Shown: positions 44,777-57,982, counted from the first letter of the stretch. The stretch is 64,000 bases of DNA from an uncultured Eubacterium sp. (GCA_904420085.1 CAJFUA010000002.1:1-64000), one strand, 5' to 3'. Notes: generated by a model from the sequence alone, not told the origin. Numbers and translations are program-made.

Positions 44777-46546
44777 TTATTTGTTTTTCTTCCTGTACTT
44801 GGATGTATATGTCTGTTTATTGTATCTCTGCGCCCGAATCATCTTTTTACCGCCCTTTAGGGTGTAAGTAAATTTCTGTTTTGAGTATTTTCTTAACTTA
44901 AAGTGAAGCTGATAGGTTCCAATCTGTATTTGAGATACTTTGTTCTTGCTGCTGATGACTGTATCAAAGCCTAGCGTTTTGTTATTCAGGTCTTTGATTC
45001 TAAGACATGGTTCACCTTTAAACAGCACCGTTGAGATATAAATGGTGTATACTTTCTTTTCTCCCTGAACGATGCCTTTGTGCGTCCATGTACCTACCCA
45101 GAAACGAACTTTATATTCAAAATTTTTAATTTCCTTATAAAGTTTATCCGCTTTTTTACTTTCTTTTCTAACCGTTTTTAACAGGTTCATGGCTTCCGTC
45201 ATCTTACCGCTTTCACCAAGTTTTACCGCCTGGTTATAGACACTGTCGCTTAAATTTTGTGCCTTTGTATATTTTGCAATCTCATTGTACAGGTTTAATC
45301 CTTCCTGCGTCTTTCCGCTGTCCACCAGCGACTTTGCATACGCATATCCATATGTCCCATACTCTTCTTCATAGGATGCATCTTTGGCAAACACATTTTT
45401 TATGGTATTCCACGCTGTACTATAATCTCCCTGCAGGTAATTTACCTCTGCCATTCCTACACTTGCCTTATTGATCAGATTGAAGTCAGAAGCAGCATTT
45501 GCGCTGGACTTAAACAGTTCCATTGCTTCATCATACTTCTTTGCTTCCAATGTCTCCACACCCTTATAATAATCCAGATATGCACCTGCCATGGCTCCAT
45601 GCTGTGAATCCTTATCTGCCTCATAACTTTTTGTAAAATAATCTTTTGCAGTATTCTCATCTTTTTCTAACGCAGACAGTCCCAGATTATAGTACGCCTG
45701 TGCCAGATATTCTTCACTCTTTAAGAAACCGTTTAACTGTTCAAATTCTTTGGCTGCCTGTGCATATTTTTTGCCATTTAATAATTTTTGAGCCGCTTTA
45801 TATTGATTATTCGGCACAATAAACGCCATTGCGCCGGCTGTAATCAGACCTGCCAGAACGACGATAACCACTGCTGTAATAATATATTTTTTCTTTACGG
45901 ATTTCCTTCTGTGAGATTTCTTATCCTCTATTTTTTTTCTCCGGTCTTCCGTATTTTTTAACGCATTGAATTTATGTTCGGAATCTTTTAAGATTTTCTC
46001 CGCATCTTTATACCATGAGATACGTTTCAATATTTCAATACCGTTATTCATGTTAATATAATCTTCTCTGGCGATATCTTCTGTCGCTATTACATAATTG
46101 TCTTCATAATCTTTATTTTTCGCCTTTGCAAATACATCTAAATCGTCAATGGCACCTGTACTTTCATAGACTGCATCCTCTTTTACCCAGACAGTTCCAT
46201 CTTCAAATACAATCCGCTTTACCGTGATGTCAATTTCAGCCGCATCACTTTCTACATCGGAACATACCAAAACAGACTTAGATTCCAGATAATCCAGTCC
46301 CAGTGAAGTAAGATTCTGTTCCACTACTTCCTCTTTTCCCTGAGAATCTGTTATATTGACCTGAATATTCATTTCTCCGATATTTTTTTGAAAAATATTG
46401 GCAAAGGTCAGTGTCAGTTCTACTGTGCCTTCCTTCTCTCCTTTGTACACAATACCCGATTGGAAAATAACAGGGCTTCCATATGTCCACAGATTTTCTT
46501 CCAGTTCTTTTAAAACTTCTTTTTCCATATTTTTATTTTCTTCCAT
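44777..46546 (-). CDS. Membrane-anchored TPR protein
   Basis: 589 residues from the second ATG, which has GGAG 6 bases away; the first ATG (46558) has no site. Order: an N-terminal cytoplasmic domain of ~200 residues (beta-rich, acidic), a basic stretch, one membrane segment (about 223-247, IITAVVIVVLAGLITAGAMA), an extracellular TPR region of about 6-7 repeats (KYAQAAKEFEQL, KYDEAMELFKSSANAA and others), and a C-terminal beta domain rich in Lys. It may scaffold secretion or surface assembly. Flanked by GH16 and transglutaminase genes. Confidence 0.8.
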   Translation of the reverse strand: MEENKNMEKEVLKELEENLWTYGSPVIFQSGIVYKGEKEGTVELTLTFANIFQKNIGEMNIQVNITDSQGKEEVVEQNLTSLGLDYLESKSVLVCSDVESDAAEIDITVKRIVFEDGTVWVKEDAVYESTGAIDDLDVFAKAKNKDYEDNYVIATEDIAREDYINMNNGIEILKRISWYKDAEKILKDSEHKFNALKNTEDRRKKIEDKKSHRRKSVKKKYIITAVVIVVLAGLITAGAMAFIVPNNQYKAAQKLLNGKKYAQAAKEFEQLNGFLKSEEYLAQAYYNLGLSALEKDENTAKDYFTKSYEADKDSQHGAMAGAYLDYYKGVETLEAKKYDEAMELFKSSANAASDFNLINKASVGMAEVNYLQGDYSTAWNTIKNVFAKDASYEEEYGTYGYAYAKSLVDSGKTQEGLNLYNEIAKYTKAQNLSDSVYNQAVKLGESGKMTEAMNLLKTVRKESKKADKLYKEIKNFEYKVRFWVGTWTHKGIVQGEKKVYTIYISTVLFKGEPCLRIKDLNNKTLGFDTVISSKNKVSQIQIGTYQLHFKLRKYSKQKFTYTLKGGKKMIRAQRYNKQTYTSKYRKKNK

Positions 46547-46742
46547 CGTATTCTCCATTTTTAATCTAAACCGGTGTCAAATTGCACCGGGTTCTATAAG
46601 TATCATTTACAATATCTTATTTTATCACACTTTCCTGCAAAAGAACACCTTACTTTCTATAAAATCTGTCTTAGAACTTTTTACCAGTCAATGCTTCTGT
46701 GTTCTTGTCAAATTTTATATTATGGAAATTCTTTATAATATA

Positions 46743-46786
46743 GGAAATCCCACGTATCTGATAATTTCCGATACATGGGATTTTCC
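46743..46786 (-). terminator. Terminator of the GH16 gene
   Basis: Stem GGAAAATCCCATGTATC with GATACGTGGGATTTCC (minus-strand reading), 8 bases after the stop codon, followed by TATATTATAAAG. T-run is weak. The other ~160 bases before the TPR gene hold no recognised feature. Confidence 0.65.
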
Positions 46787-46794
46787 TTATCTCA

Positions 46795-47991
46795 CTATTT
46801 TCTTATTTTAACTCTTTTTACTTTCGACCAGGCTCCATAAACTTTCCGTTTACCTGAAAGTTTGTAAGCTCTGACTTTGATAGAATAAGTCTTCTTTTTT
46901 CTTAATTTCTTCAGAGTATAACTGGTTTTCGTCGTTCTTTTTTGCAGATAACCGCGGAATTTTCTGTTATCGCACCAACGAATCTGATAACCTTTTGCTC
47001 CTTTTACTTTTTTGAACTTTAAGCTGATTTTTCTTTTTTTAATATTTTTTGCTCTTGTAATTTTGACTCTTTGGGGTTTTGTTACTTTCTTTACAGCAGC
47101 GTTTGTCGTTGCCGGTTTTTGATCTGAAATCCCGGCATTTGTTGTAGGTGTGACAGTCGGATTTCCAGTATAATATCTTACATAATCTACTTCCATCACT
47201 GCACTCCAGGATGATGATATTGGTGGTGTTCCCCCTGCTAAGTTTCCACCACATGCAATATTAAACAAAAGAGAATAATCATCATTTAATACGGAACGCT
47301 TTCCTGCATTGGTTCCTGTTGCCAAATCCACTGTAGAGAACTTACATGCCAGTTTTCTGTCGATATAAAAGGCAATGGTTTCTCCATCTCTATAGCATCC
47401 GAAGGTATGCCACTGTGTCTTATCATACTGCTCTGTGTACCAGTACAGATATTTATCTGTTCCTGACCATGTCGGGTAATGAATGGTGCTCTGAAGTTTG
47501 TTGTTTGTATTAAACGCTTCCATAATATCAATCTCGCCGCAGGCAGGCCATGTCTGACCGTTCGTTCCCAACATCCAAAATGCCGGCCAAATCCCCTGAG
47601 ATGAAGGGATCTTAATTCTTGCTTCCACATATCCCAATCCGATATGCACTAATTCATCACTGGTAATTCTTGCTGATGTCCAAAAATAATCTTTTCCCAT
47701 ATATGTAGTCGGTTCGTATTTCGCCGTAATTTTCATTGTTCCATTGGATACAGAAACATTATCTTCCTTATAAATTTGTCTCTCATTATTTCCCCAACCG
47801 GGTATACCATAGAGAGAACCATTTCCAATCTGTGGCGTCCAATAGTTTCTGTTTAACTCGTTTCCATTAAATTCGTCTGCCCATTTTACATTCATATTGT
47901 TAACATTCATGGACTCAGGTACCGCATACACTGTCACCCCAAATGCAAAGGTTGCTATCATTGCTGCAACCATCAGTATTAATTTTTTCAT
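46795..47991 (-). CDS. Secreted GH16 endo-beta-glucanase with basic Fn3-like tail
   Basis: 398 residues. Signal peptide about 1-23. The GH16 jelly roll (about 33-280) has the catalytic motif EIDIME (Glu153 nucleophile, Asp155, Glu158 acid/base) and WPAFWMLG and ADEFNGNELNRNYW typical of laminarinase/lichenase members. It would cut beta-1,3(-1,4)-glucans. A Thr/Ala linker leads to a Lys-rich Fn3-like domain (about 305-398) close to the tail of the transglutaminase-like protein. AGGAGG precedes the ATG. Confidence 0.94.
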   Translation of the reverse strand: MKKLILMVAAMIATFAFGVTVYAVPESMNVNNMNVKWADEFNGNELNRNYWTPQIGNGSLYGIPGWGNNERQIYKEDNVSVSNGTMKITAKYEPTTYMGKDYFWTSARITSDELVHIGLGYVEARIKIPSSQGIWPAFWMLGTNGQTWPACGEIDIMEAFNTNNKLQSTIHYPTWSGTDKYLYWYTEQYDKTQWHTFGCYRDGETIAFYIDRKLACKFSTVDLATGTNAGKRSVLNDDYSLLFNIACGGNLAGGTPPISSSWSAVMEVDYVRYYTGNPTVTPTTNAGISDQKPATTNAAVKKVTKPQRVKITRAKNIKKRKISLKFKKVKGAKGYQIRWCDNRKFRGYLQKRTTKTSYTLKKLRKKKTYSIKVRAYKLSGKRKVYGAWSKVKRVKIRK

Positions 47992-48064
47992 TCAGTCTCT
48001 CCTCCTATATATTTAAAATTATTAAAATTATATCATAGTATTGATTTTTATAACAATATCCACT

Positions 48065-48106
48065 AAAAAATGGCACCCCTGTCCAAAATATGAGTACCAT
48101 TTTTTT
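48065..48106 (-). terminator. Terminator of the D-lactate dehydrogenase gene
   Basis: AAAAAATGG stem with its complement CCATTTTTT and a T-run on both strands, so it may act both ways; it begins 5 bases after the stop codon. Confidence 0.75.
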
Positions 48107-48110
48107 ATTT

Positions 48111-49100
48111 CTATTTTACAATATTATTTTCGATAATCTTTCCATCTATAAAGGATTTGGCATTTTCCATGGTGGTGTAACTAATCGCTTCCAATGCCTC
48201 ATCCGTCAGAAATGCCTGATGGGATGTGACAATGACATTTGGAAAAGATAACAATCTGGAGGTAATCGACGTCTCTAGTATATCATCCTCTCTATTTTCG
48301 AAAACATTGTTTGTTTCTTCTTCATAAACATCCAGACCCACACTATGGAATTTATGTTCCCGAATTCCTTTAATCAGATCTTCCGTGTCAATTAAGGCTC
48401 CACGGGAAGTATTGACCAGCACCACATCATCTTTCATTTTCTTAATGCTTTTAGAGTTGATAATGTGATAGGTATCGTCCGTCAGAGGGCAATGGAGAGA
48501 AATCAAATCACTTTCCTTCAGTAGCTGATCCAGCTCCACATATTGCACAAAATCCAAATCCGGATTCTGATACATGTCATAGGCAAGGACTTTCATTCCA
48601 AATCCATGACAGAGCCGGCACATGGCCGCACCGATTTTTCCTGTTCCGATAATTCCTGCAGTCTTCTGATAAAAATTCAGTCCCGTCAGTCCTACTAGGC
48701 TGAAATTGTTTTCCCTGACTCTGATATAGGCTTTGTGGATTCGTCTGTTACATGCCAGCGCCAATGCCATGGCATGCTCTGCAACAGCTTCCGGTGAATA
48801 TCCGGGTACTCTTAAAATCGTAATTCCATGTTTTTCGCAGGCTTTTAAATCGATATTATTAAATCCTGCACATCTCATAAGAATCAGTTTAATTCCACTT
48901 TCGGCTAAAATTTCAATTACCTTTTTGCTCAAATCGGAACTGACAAAAGCACATATTGCGTCATATCCTTTTGCATACTTTGCTGTACCCTCGGACACGT
49001 CCGCCTGCACATATTCCACTTCAATACCTTTATATTTAGGAAGAATTTTATCAAAAGATTCTTTGTCATACTTTTTTGTATCAAAAAATAATATTTTCAT
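48111..49100 (-). CDS. ldhA: D-lactate dehydrogenase / D-2-hydroxyacid dehydrogenase
   Basis: 329 residues from the ATG at 49100 (site GGAGG). D-2-hydroxyacid dehydrogenase fold: substrate segment CAGFNNIDLKACEKHG (Asn-rich loop), NAD-binding IGTGKIGAAM, catalytic Arg in VNTSRGALID, Glu in DVYEEE and His in VTSHQAF. Sequence is closest in kind to fermentative LdhA, reducing pyruvate to D-lactate. Single gene between V-ATPase and GH16. Confidence 0.92.
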   Translation of the reverse strand: MKILFFDTKKYDKESFDKILPKYKGIEVEYVQADVSEGTAKYAKGYDAICAFVSSDLSKKVIEILAESGIKLILMRCAGFNNIDLKACEKHGITILRVPGYSPEAVAEHAMALALACNRRIHKAYIRVRENNFSLVGLTGLNFYQKTAGIIGTGKIGAAMCRLCHGFGMKVLAYDMYQNPDLDFVQYVELDQLLKESDLISLHCPLTDDTYHIINSKSIKKMKDDVVLVNTSRGALIDTEDLIKGIREHKFHSVGLDVYEEETNNVFENREDDILETSITSRLLSFPNVIVTSHQAFLTDEALEAISYTTMENAKSFIDGKIIENNIVK

Positions 49101-49137
49101 AATAACCTCCAACATTTCTTAACTATTATTCACCATG

Positions 49138-49782
49138 TTACGCTTTGATATTCTCTTCAATCATCATATCTTTGACCTTCATCAGACGAATCTGTGTGCT
49201 ACGCTCGTTTTCATCTAATTTCATGGTTATATACTTTATATTGTCCATTGCTGCCGGAATTATTACATGTTCCAGTGCATTTACTCTTCTTCTTGTCTTT
49301 TCTATCTCGGAAGCCATTAACTGGCAGGATTTTTCCACTTCCGCCAGTTTTAACATATCCTCGAAAACTTCGGAAAGTGAATGCACGGCGTCATCCAAAT
49401 CGCCTGCCGTGAAGGCAAATCCATAAGAATAAATGTCATTTCCCTGAATATCACTGTTGGTAGTAAACTGTGGGATATCCACGCTCATCACATTTTTGAT
49501 GCTCTGTTTGATTTCCAGTGTTTTACCTGCGGCCGTCAGTGCCGTATTTAATACCTCGTCACTCATTGCGGCTCTTGCCACTGCAAATTCCCTGTTGGCA
49601 GCTTTCAACCCCTTTTCAACCTTGATACGTAGTTCCATATTGACTTTAATTAAATCCATAAACTGACGGACCAGTTCATCCCGTTTATCTTTTAAAAGTT
49701 TATGTCCTCTTGTGGCTGATGTGAGTTTCTTTTTCTGTTTTGTAAGTTCCATTCTGGTTGGATTTACTCTTGTCCCTGCCAT
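49138..49782 (-). CDS. ntpD: V-type ATPase subunit D (central stalk)
   Basis: 214 residues from the ATG at 49782 (AAAGGACAG site). Begins AGTRVNPTRMELTKQKKKL and forms a long antiparallel coiled coil at both ends, the rotor shaft within the A3B3 head. It is the last gene of the operon; a long stem-loop lies in the 200-base gap between B and D. Confidence 0.96.
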   Translation of the reverse strand: MAGTRVNPTRMELTKQKKKLTSATRGHKLLKDKRDELVRQFMDLIKVNMELRIKVEKGLKAANREFAVARAAMSDEVLNTALTAAGKTLEIKQSIKNVMSVDIPQFTTNSDIQGNDIYSYGFAFTAGDLDDAVHSLSEVFEDMLKLAEVEKSCQLMASEIEKTRRRVNALEHVIIPAAMDNIKYITMKLDENERSTQIRLMKVKDMMIEENIKA

Positions 49783-49817
49783 AAACTGTCCTTTCTTTGC
49801 CCTCCACGATGCCATTA

Positions 49818-49903
49818 TAAATAATTCATTTGAAACACTTTGTTTTTGAACTATGCTCGCGTAGTTTTCAAAAAACTTCGTATGGTTTCCAATGAATTAT
49901 TTA
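49818..49903. other. Long imperfect hairpin in the V-ATPase operon
   Basis: Perfect 13-bp outer arms (TAAATAATTCATT at 49818-49830, complement at 49891-49903), continued by GAAAC/GTTTC and an inner stem with loop near TATGCTCGCGTA. It lies between ntpB and ntpD, about 35 bases before the start of D, and lacks a T-run. It may mark an RNA processing or stability site that sets subunit ratios. Confidence 0.7.
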
Positions 49904-49980
49904 TATATGTCATCTGTGAATTCAGGCAATACAACTGTTATTGCTAATTTATTTAATTCGATTTCTTTCTGCTATTTATA

Positions 49981-51351
49981 TTATTTTCCATAATATTTCT
50001 CTAAATATTTATCGTCTATACGTTTCAATTCTGACTTTGGCAGCATGGAAAGAAGTTTCCAGCCGATATCCATTGTCTCTATGATGGAACGGTTTGCATC
50101 ATATCCCTGAGAAACGTATTCCTTCTCAAACTCATCTGCAAACTTGGCATAAATCAGGTCAATATCTGATAATGCGGCCTCGCCTAAAATCGTCATCAAT
50201 TCCTTGGCGTCTTTTCCTCTGGCATAGGCAGAAAAGAGCTGATTCATCACGTTGCTGTGGTCTTCTCTGGTCTTTCCTTCGCCGATACCTTTATCTTTCA
50301 GACGAGACAAAGAAGGCAACACGTCAATCGGCGGCGTAACGCCCTTTCTGTATAATTCACGGCTGAGAATAATCTGTCCTTCCGTAATATAGCCTGTCAG
50401 GTCAGGAATCGGATGGGTTTTATCCTCTTCCGGCATAGTCAGAATCGGTATCATGGTGATACTTCCGTCTCTGCCACGCTGACGTCCTGCACGCTCATAC
50501 ATGGTGGCAAGGTCTGTGTACATGTAACCCGGATAACCACGCCTGCCCGGTACTTCCTTTCTGGCTGCTGATACCTCACGGAGGGCGTCTGCATAGTTGG
50601 TAATATCCGTGATAATAACCAATACATGCATTCCTTTTTCGAAGGCAAGATACTCTGCCGCCGTCAATGCCATTTTCGGTGTGGCAATACGTTCTACTGC
50701 CGGGTCATTGGCAAGGTTCATAAACATGACTGTTCTGTCAATGGCGCCTGTCTCTTTAAAGCTGTTGACAAAAAAGTTGGATTCCTCGAAGGTAATACCT
50801 ACTGCCGCAAATACTACCGCAAAGGGATCATCCGTTCCAATTACTTTTGCCTGTCTGGCAATCTGTGCCGCCAGATTGGCATGGGGCAGACCGGACGCCG
50901 AAAATATAGGCAGTTTCTGTCCTCTGACCAATGTATTTAATCCGTCTATGGCAGAAATTCCTGTCTGAATAAATTCGGACGGATAATTTCTTGCCGCTGG
51001 ATTCATGGCAATACCGTTAATGTCTTTTCTTTCATCAGGAAGAATTTCCGGTCCTTGATCAATGGGATTTCCCAAGCCGTCAAACACGCGTCCCAGCATG
51101 TCCATGGACACACCCAGTTCCATGCTCCGTCCCAGAAACCGCACTTTACTGTTGGAAAGATTGATGCCTGTAGACTCCTCAAACAACTGAACCAATGCAT
51201 TGCTTCCATCCACTTCCAATACTTTACAGCGGCGGGTTTCTCCATTGGCAAGTTCAATTTCGCCCAGTTCGTCATAAGTAATGCCTTCTACACCTCTTAC
51301 GAGCATTAGTGGTCCCGCTACTTCCTGTATGGTTCTATATTCTTTTGGCAT
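49981..51351 (-). CDS. ntpB: V-type ATPase subunit B
   Basis: 456 residues from the ATG at 51351 (AAGGAGG), 1 base after the A stop codon. Typical B motifs: [40 protein letters not shown], and [20 protein letters not shown]. It lacks the P-loop, as expected for the non-catalytic regulatory subunit. Forms the head hexamer with A. Confidence 0.98.
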   Translation of the reverse strand: MPKEYRTIQEVAGPLMLVRGVEGITYDELGEIELANGETRRCKVLEVDGSNALVQLFEESTGINLSNSKVRFLGRSMELGVSMDMLGRVFDGLGNPIDQGPEILPDERKDINGIAMNPAARNYPSEFIQTGISAIDGLNTLVRGQKLPIFSASGLPHANLAAQIARQAKVIGTDDPFAVVFAAVGITFEESNFFVNSFKETGAIDRTVMFMNLANDPAVERIATPKMALTAAEYLAFEKGMHVLVIITDITNYADALREVSAARKEVPGRRGYPGYMYTDLATMYERAGRQRGRDGSITMIPILTMPEEDKTHPIPDLTGYITEGQIILSRELYRKGVTPPIDVLPSLSRLKDKGIGEGKTREDHSNVMNQLFSAYARGKDAKELMTILGEAALSDIDLIYAKFADEFEKEYVSQGYDANRSIIETMDIGWKLLSMLPKSELKRIDDKYLEKYYGK

Positions 51352-51352
51352 A

Positions 51353-53125
51353 CTAGTATTCCTCCTTACGCAACGTATTTCCAATCTCTACGGATAACTG
51401 CTGATTAATTCTTGTAAACTCTTTGTCCAGATTCTCTTCCGGCGTATACTTAAACCGTCCGATTGCCTCACGGACCGGCATCTGAATCAGCGCTTCCACA
51501 TCCGCGCCCTGACTTAATGCATCTGCACATTTTTCATAGAATCCGATGACCAGTTCCATCATCATTTCCTGCTTTTTCAGGGATGTATACGTATCTATCT
51601 CATGGAAGGAATTCTGATGCAGATAGTCCTCTCTGATGGAGCGCGCCGCTTCCATCTTTAATCTGTCCGGAGCCGACAAGGCATCCATACCTACCATTTT
51701 TACAATTTCTTCCAGCTCTGCTTCATCCTGGAGAATGCTCATCAATTTCTGACGAAGTTCCAGCCATTTCGGGTCCACATGTTCCGTAAACCACGAACCG
51801 ATACTATCCACATATAACGAATAACTGGTAAGCCAGTTAATTGCCGGAAAGTGTCTCTTGTATGCAAGCGCGGAATCCAGTCCCCAGAAAACTTTTACGA
51901 TACGGAGAGTCGCCTGTGAAACCGGCTCTGAAATATCACCACCCGGAGGAGATACGGCTCCGATAACGGACAAGGCTCCGTCTCTTCCTTCTTTTCCTAA
52001 TGTAACCACATCCCCGGCACGCTCATAAAACTGTGCCAGACGGCTTCCCAGATACGCCGGATATCCTTCTTCACCGGGCATTTCTTCCAGACGTCCTGAC
52101 ATTTCACGGAGCGCTTCTGCCCAACGGGAGGTGGAATCTGCCATCAGTGCCACGGAATATCCCATGTCCCTAAAATATTCTGCGATGGTAATACCGGTAT
52201 AAATCGACGCCTCTCTTGCCGCCACCGGCATATCGGATGTATTTGCTATCAGAACCGTCCGCTCCATCAGAGACTGTCCGGTCTTCGGGTCTTTCAACTC
52301 CGGAAATTCATTCAAAACATCCGTCATCTCATTTCCACGCTCACCACATCCGATGTAGACCACAATATCTGCTTCCGCCCATTTGGCTAACTGGTGCTGT
52401 ATGACCGTCTTTCCACTTCCAAACGGTCCCGGCACGGATGCCACACCGCCTCTGGCAATCGGAAATAATGTGTCGATAACTCGCTGTCCGGTAATTAACG
52501 GCTTGTTTGGATTTTTCTTTTCCTTATAAGGACGTCCCTTTCGAACCGGCCATTTCTGCATCAGTGTGATTTCTTTTTCTTCGTTCTCTGTCTTAATTTT
52601 AGCAACCACTTCTGTCACATCATATGTTCCTGCCTGAATGTGGGTCACCTGACCTGACACACCATAAGGCACCATGATTTTCTGGGTTACAACGGCAGTC
52701 TCTTTCACGGTTCCAAGAACATCTCCTGCCTCAACCATATCTCCCACCTTTACGGACGGTTGAAATTCCCATTTCAAATCTCTTTTCAGAGAAGGTACCG
52801 AAACTCCCCGCTCCAAAAGATTTCCGGAAATCTTCATAATATCATCTAACGGTCTCTGAATACCGTCATAAATACTGCCAATCAGTCCCGGTCCCAATTC
52901 CACGGACAACGGTGCGCCTGTAGATACTACCGGCTCTCCCGGTCCCAGTCCTGCTGTCTCCTCATATACCTGAATGGATGCCGCATCTCCATGCATCTCG
53001 ATGATTTCTCCAATCAACTCTTTATCGCTTACACGGACCACATCAAACATATTGGCATCACGCATTCCATCAGCAATAACCAATGGACCTGCCACTTTTC
53101 TAATTACACCTTTGCTAAATTCCAT
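51353..53125 (-). CDS. ntpA: V-type ATPase catalytic subunit A
   Basis: 590 residues, standard length. The bulge domain is in the first third; the P-loop GPFGSGKTV and the motif [17 protein letters not shown] are present, as is [19 protein letters not shown]. Hydrolyses or makes ATP together with B. Gap of about 96 bases after subunit F. Confidence 0.99.
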   Translation of the reverse strand: MEFSKGVIRKVAGPLVIADGMRDANMFDVVRVSDKELIGEIIEMHGDAASIQVYEETAGLGPGEPVVSTGAPLSVELGPGLIGSIYDGIQRPLDDIMKISGNLLERGVSVPSLKRDLKWEFQPSVKVGDMVEAGDVLGTVKETAVVTQKIMVPYGVSGQVTHIQAGTYDVTEVVAKIKTENEEKEITLMQKWPVRKGRPYKEKKNPNKPLITGQRVIDTLFPIARGGVASVPGPFGSGKTVIQHQLAKWAEADIVVYIGCGERGNEMTDVLNEFPELKDPKTGQSLMERTVLIANTSDMPVAAREASIYTGITIAEYFRDMGYSVALMADSTSRWAEALREMSGRLEEMPGEEGYPAYLGSRLAQFYERAGDVVTLGKEGRDGALSVIGAVSPPGGDISEPVSQATLRIVKVFWGLDSALAYKRHFPAINWLTSYSLYVDSIGSWFTEHVDPKWLELRQKLMSILQDEAELEEIVKMVGMDALSAPDRLKMEAARSIREDYLHQNSFHEIDTYTSLKKQEMMMELVIGFYEKCADALSQGADVEALIQMPVREAIGRFKYTPEENLDKEFTRINQQLSVEIGNTLRKEEY

Positions 53126-53221
53126 GTCCTGCCTCCTGCTTATTTCTAAAAAAGTAAAACGTCAACAATTCCGTCATCAGTTCGAATCCACAGGTAACCC
53201 TGCTTGTGTATAACTGGACTG

Positions 53222-53536
53222 TTATCCAAAAACAATATCTGAACCAATTGCCTGTTCTACGGAATCTTTCACTCCCTGCACGCCTGCTCCTGTATTTCCC
53301 ATGACACCGGGAATCAGAATCACCGCCGGAGTTACCTTTTCTTTATATTTTTCTATTTCTTCTTTCATCTGTTCTGCCAGCGACTCTGTTATATATATAA
53401 TCGGATAATTTCCGTCTGCCAGTTTCCTAAACAGCGGTTCTGCCTCTGCTTTGTCTTCTGCCGGGTAAATATCAAGTCCCAACGCTCCAAAGCCATATAT
53501 ACTGTCATAATCGCCGATGACTGCCACTTTAAGCAT
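53222..53536 (-). CDS. ntpG: V-type ATPase subunit F
   Basis: 104 residues: VAVIGDYDSIYGFGALGLD at the N-terminus is the hallmark of this small central-stalk subunit (called NtpG in Enterococcus), and VILIPGVMG follows. Overlaps the C gene by 8 bases, which points to coupled translation. Confidence 0.96.
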   Translation of the reverse strand: MLKVAVIGDYDSIYGFGALGLDIYPAEDKAEAEPLFRKLADGNYPIIYITESLAEQMKEEIEKYKEKVTPAVILIPGVMGNTGAGVQGVKDSVEQAIGSDIVFG

Positions 53537-54497
53537 ACATCACCCTTACCCTTTCTCTGATAAATTCATTATCAAATCCATTGAGTTTTCCTGACAAAAT
53601 AATTTTTACCGTTTTTATCTCATTTTCTCTGGCAATCACATACGCAACAATGGGACCGACAGAAAATGAATTATATTTTTCAGGTTTTATATCCTCTATG
53701 ATCCAGTTATCACACCAGCATTCAAAGACGGATTTTGATTTTTTTAAAGCTGCTACAGCATCCGCAAATCCTACACTTTCCAGATAACTGCATACACCCT
53801 CTATGCCACTATCCACTGCTGACGCCAGCTCTGCCACACTGATGCCATGACAGGAAACAAGACATTTTTCTGCAAACTGACTGTCCTTTCCTGTGGCGGC
53901 ACATCTGACAGCTATCTTGATATCCGCAATCATTACCTGTGAATCCGCATATTTTTTTATCAGACCATTTTCTGATTTTTCTCCTGCTTTTTTCATTGCC
54001 TGAAGGGTTGCTTTGTCAATAATCACATCACACAACTGACCACTGCCTGTTTTTAACAAAGTCTCCGTAGCTTCTTTAGCTGCTTCCTGCATATCATCCG
54101 GCAAAAGATTGTACTCTCCCTGTCTGATACAATTTTTTAAATACTCCGGCTCCAGCCTGCAATGGGTATAGAAAAGGTCTTTTGTCTCATCTGCAGTACA
54201 CACCTGTTTGATGGCTGCTTTCAGATTATGAAACTCATCTTTCATGCTTAAAATCTCTATTGCATCATGATCTTCTACCAGTTCTTTCAAAATCTGCCAT
54301 GTTTTTTCTTTTTCTTCCCTTAGCATTTCATCAGGAGACTGTTCCATACTTCCGTCTCCCCAGCCTTTATCCCGCAGAAAATTCATGCACTCATCATAAT
54401 TCTGACACTGCAATAAAGCCGTTATTGTATCGTCATCAAACAGACTGCTCTCCAAAGCTCTGATTCTGGCAACACCATACGTATAATCCAATTCCAT
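53529..54497 (-). CDS. ntpC: V-type ATPase subunit C (d-type)
   Basis: 322 residues, mostly helical, funnel-shaped subunit that links the central stalk to the membrane ring. Begins YTYGVARIRALESSL, and ends in the conserved ENEIKTVKIILSGKLNGF, FIRERVRVMYA region. 11 bases after subunit E. Confidence 0.94.
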   Translation of the reverse strand: MELDYTYGVARIRALESSLFDDDTITALLQCQNYDECMNFLRDKGWGDGSMEQSPDEMLREEKEKTWQILKELVEDHDAIEILSMKDEFHNLKAAIKQVCTADETKDLFYTHCRLEPEYLKNCIRQGEYNLLPDDMQEAAKEATETLLKTGSGQLCDVIIDKATLQAMKKAGEKSENGLIKKYADSQVMIADIKIAVRCAATGKDSQFAEKCLVSCHGISVAELASAVDSGIEGVCSYLESVGFADAVAALKKSKSVFECWCDNWIIEDIKPEKYNSFSVGPIVAYVIARENEIKTVKIILSGKLNGFDNEFIRERVRVMYA

Positions 54498-54508
54498 GGC
54501 ACGACCTC

Positions 54509-55102
54509 CTATCCGAACAACTTTCTGTTGGCAATATCTTTCAGCCTGCCCATGTCTGCTTCAAACAGCGCTTTGATCCGGCAGTTTTCCTCAATCTCAC
54601 CATAAACGAGAACAAATCCGTTCTCCACATCTGCCCTGTCTGATGAAAACTCTATCTGACCGCCTTTTTCCTTTGCCACATTTTCTATCCGGGCTTTAAA
54701 ATTTTCCGGCATTCTCTTCATGTCTTTTTCGCTGAAAAATATAATGCCATTCTGTGGCTGTACATTTTTTTCAAGAAGCCGGGTGAGAAAATCAAAATAT
54801 TCATTCTCCGGAAGATTTTCCAGTTTCTCTCCGGCTCTTTTCAAAACTTCCTGCACACTTTGCTGTTTTGCTTTTAATATCGCATTTCTCTCTCGGAATC
54901 CGGCGCCGGATTTTGTCTTTTCCCTGTAAAGATTTCTCTGAGCTTCTGCATTTTTTTCAAAGTGTTCCACTTCCTGCTGAACCTCTTTTTTTACATTTGC
55001 CATATATTCTTCACAGTACTGATCCGCTTTCTGTAAAATAATATCTGCCTCTGCTTTTGCACTGGCTCCAATTTCTTCAATAATCTTATCTAATCCACTC
55101 AT
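54509..55102 (-). CDS. ntpE: V-type ATPase subunit E (peripheral stalk)
   Basis: 197 residues; N-terminal long helix rich in Glu/Lys (about 1-110) pairs with the small coiled-coil subunit, C-terminal alpha/beta domain (about 115-197, ending DMGRLKDIANRKLFG) binds the head. About 60 bases after subunit K. Confidence 0.94.
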   Translation of the reverse strand: MSGLDKIIEEIGASAKAEADIILQKADQYCEEYMANVKKEVQQEVEHFEKNAEAQRNLYREKTKSGAGFRERNAILKAKQQSVQEVLKRAGEKLENLPENEYFDFLTRLLEKNVQPQNGIIFFSEKDMKRMPENFKARIENVAKEKGGQIEFSSDRADVENGFVLVYGEIEENCRIKALFEADMGRLKDIANRKLFG

Positions 55103-55161
55103 ACACTTATTCCTTCACCGCTGCGGTTACCCGCTTTTTATTGTATTGTTGCAAATGTGCT

Positions 55162-57665
<2,504 letters not shown>

Positions 57666-57673
57666 AAGACCTC

Positions 57674-57982
57674 CTATATCAAAGCGTCTATTACTGCTTC
57701 CACTGCTGCTTCCATCTTTTCTTCGGATGACGCTTTTAGTTCTGCAACTTTTTCATTCATCTGTTTTTCCATTTCCAAATCATACTTTTTGCATTCTTCT
57801 ACAACTTCACTCATCGCCTTATCTGCACGGGTCTGTGCCGCCTGAATCTGCTCTGCCCTGTAATCTGCTTCCTTCTTTTTGATTCCGGCTTTTTCTCCCG
57901 CAGCGTTTTCCTTTGCCGTAGCTATCTGCTTTTCTGCTTCCATCTCTGCGATACGAACGGCGTCCACTGTTTCTTTAATCAA
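57674..57982 (-). CDS. ntpF: V-type ATPase small coiled-coil subunit (H/G, peripheral stalk)
   Basis: 102 residues, one long charged helix (VRIAEMEAEKQIATAKENAA onward), the partner of subunit E in the peripheral stalk. Starts with TTG (site AAGGATGG). First gene of the nine-gene operon. Confidence 0.88.
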   Translation of the reverse strand: MIKETVDAVRIAEMEAEKQIATAKENAAGEKAGIKKKEADYRAEQIQAAQTRADKAMSEVVEECKKYDLEMEKQMNEKVAELKASSEEKMEAAVEAVIDALI

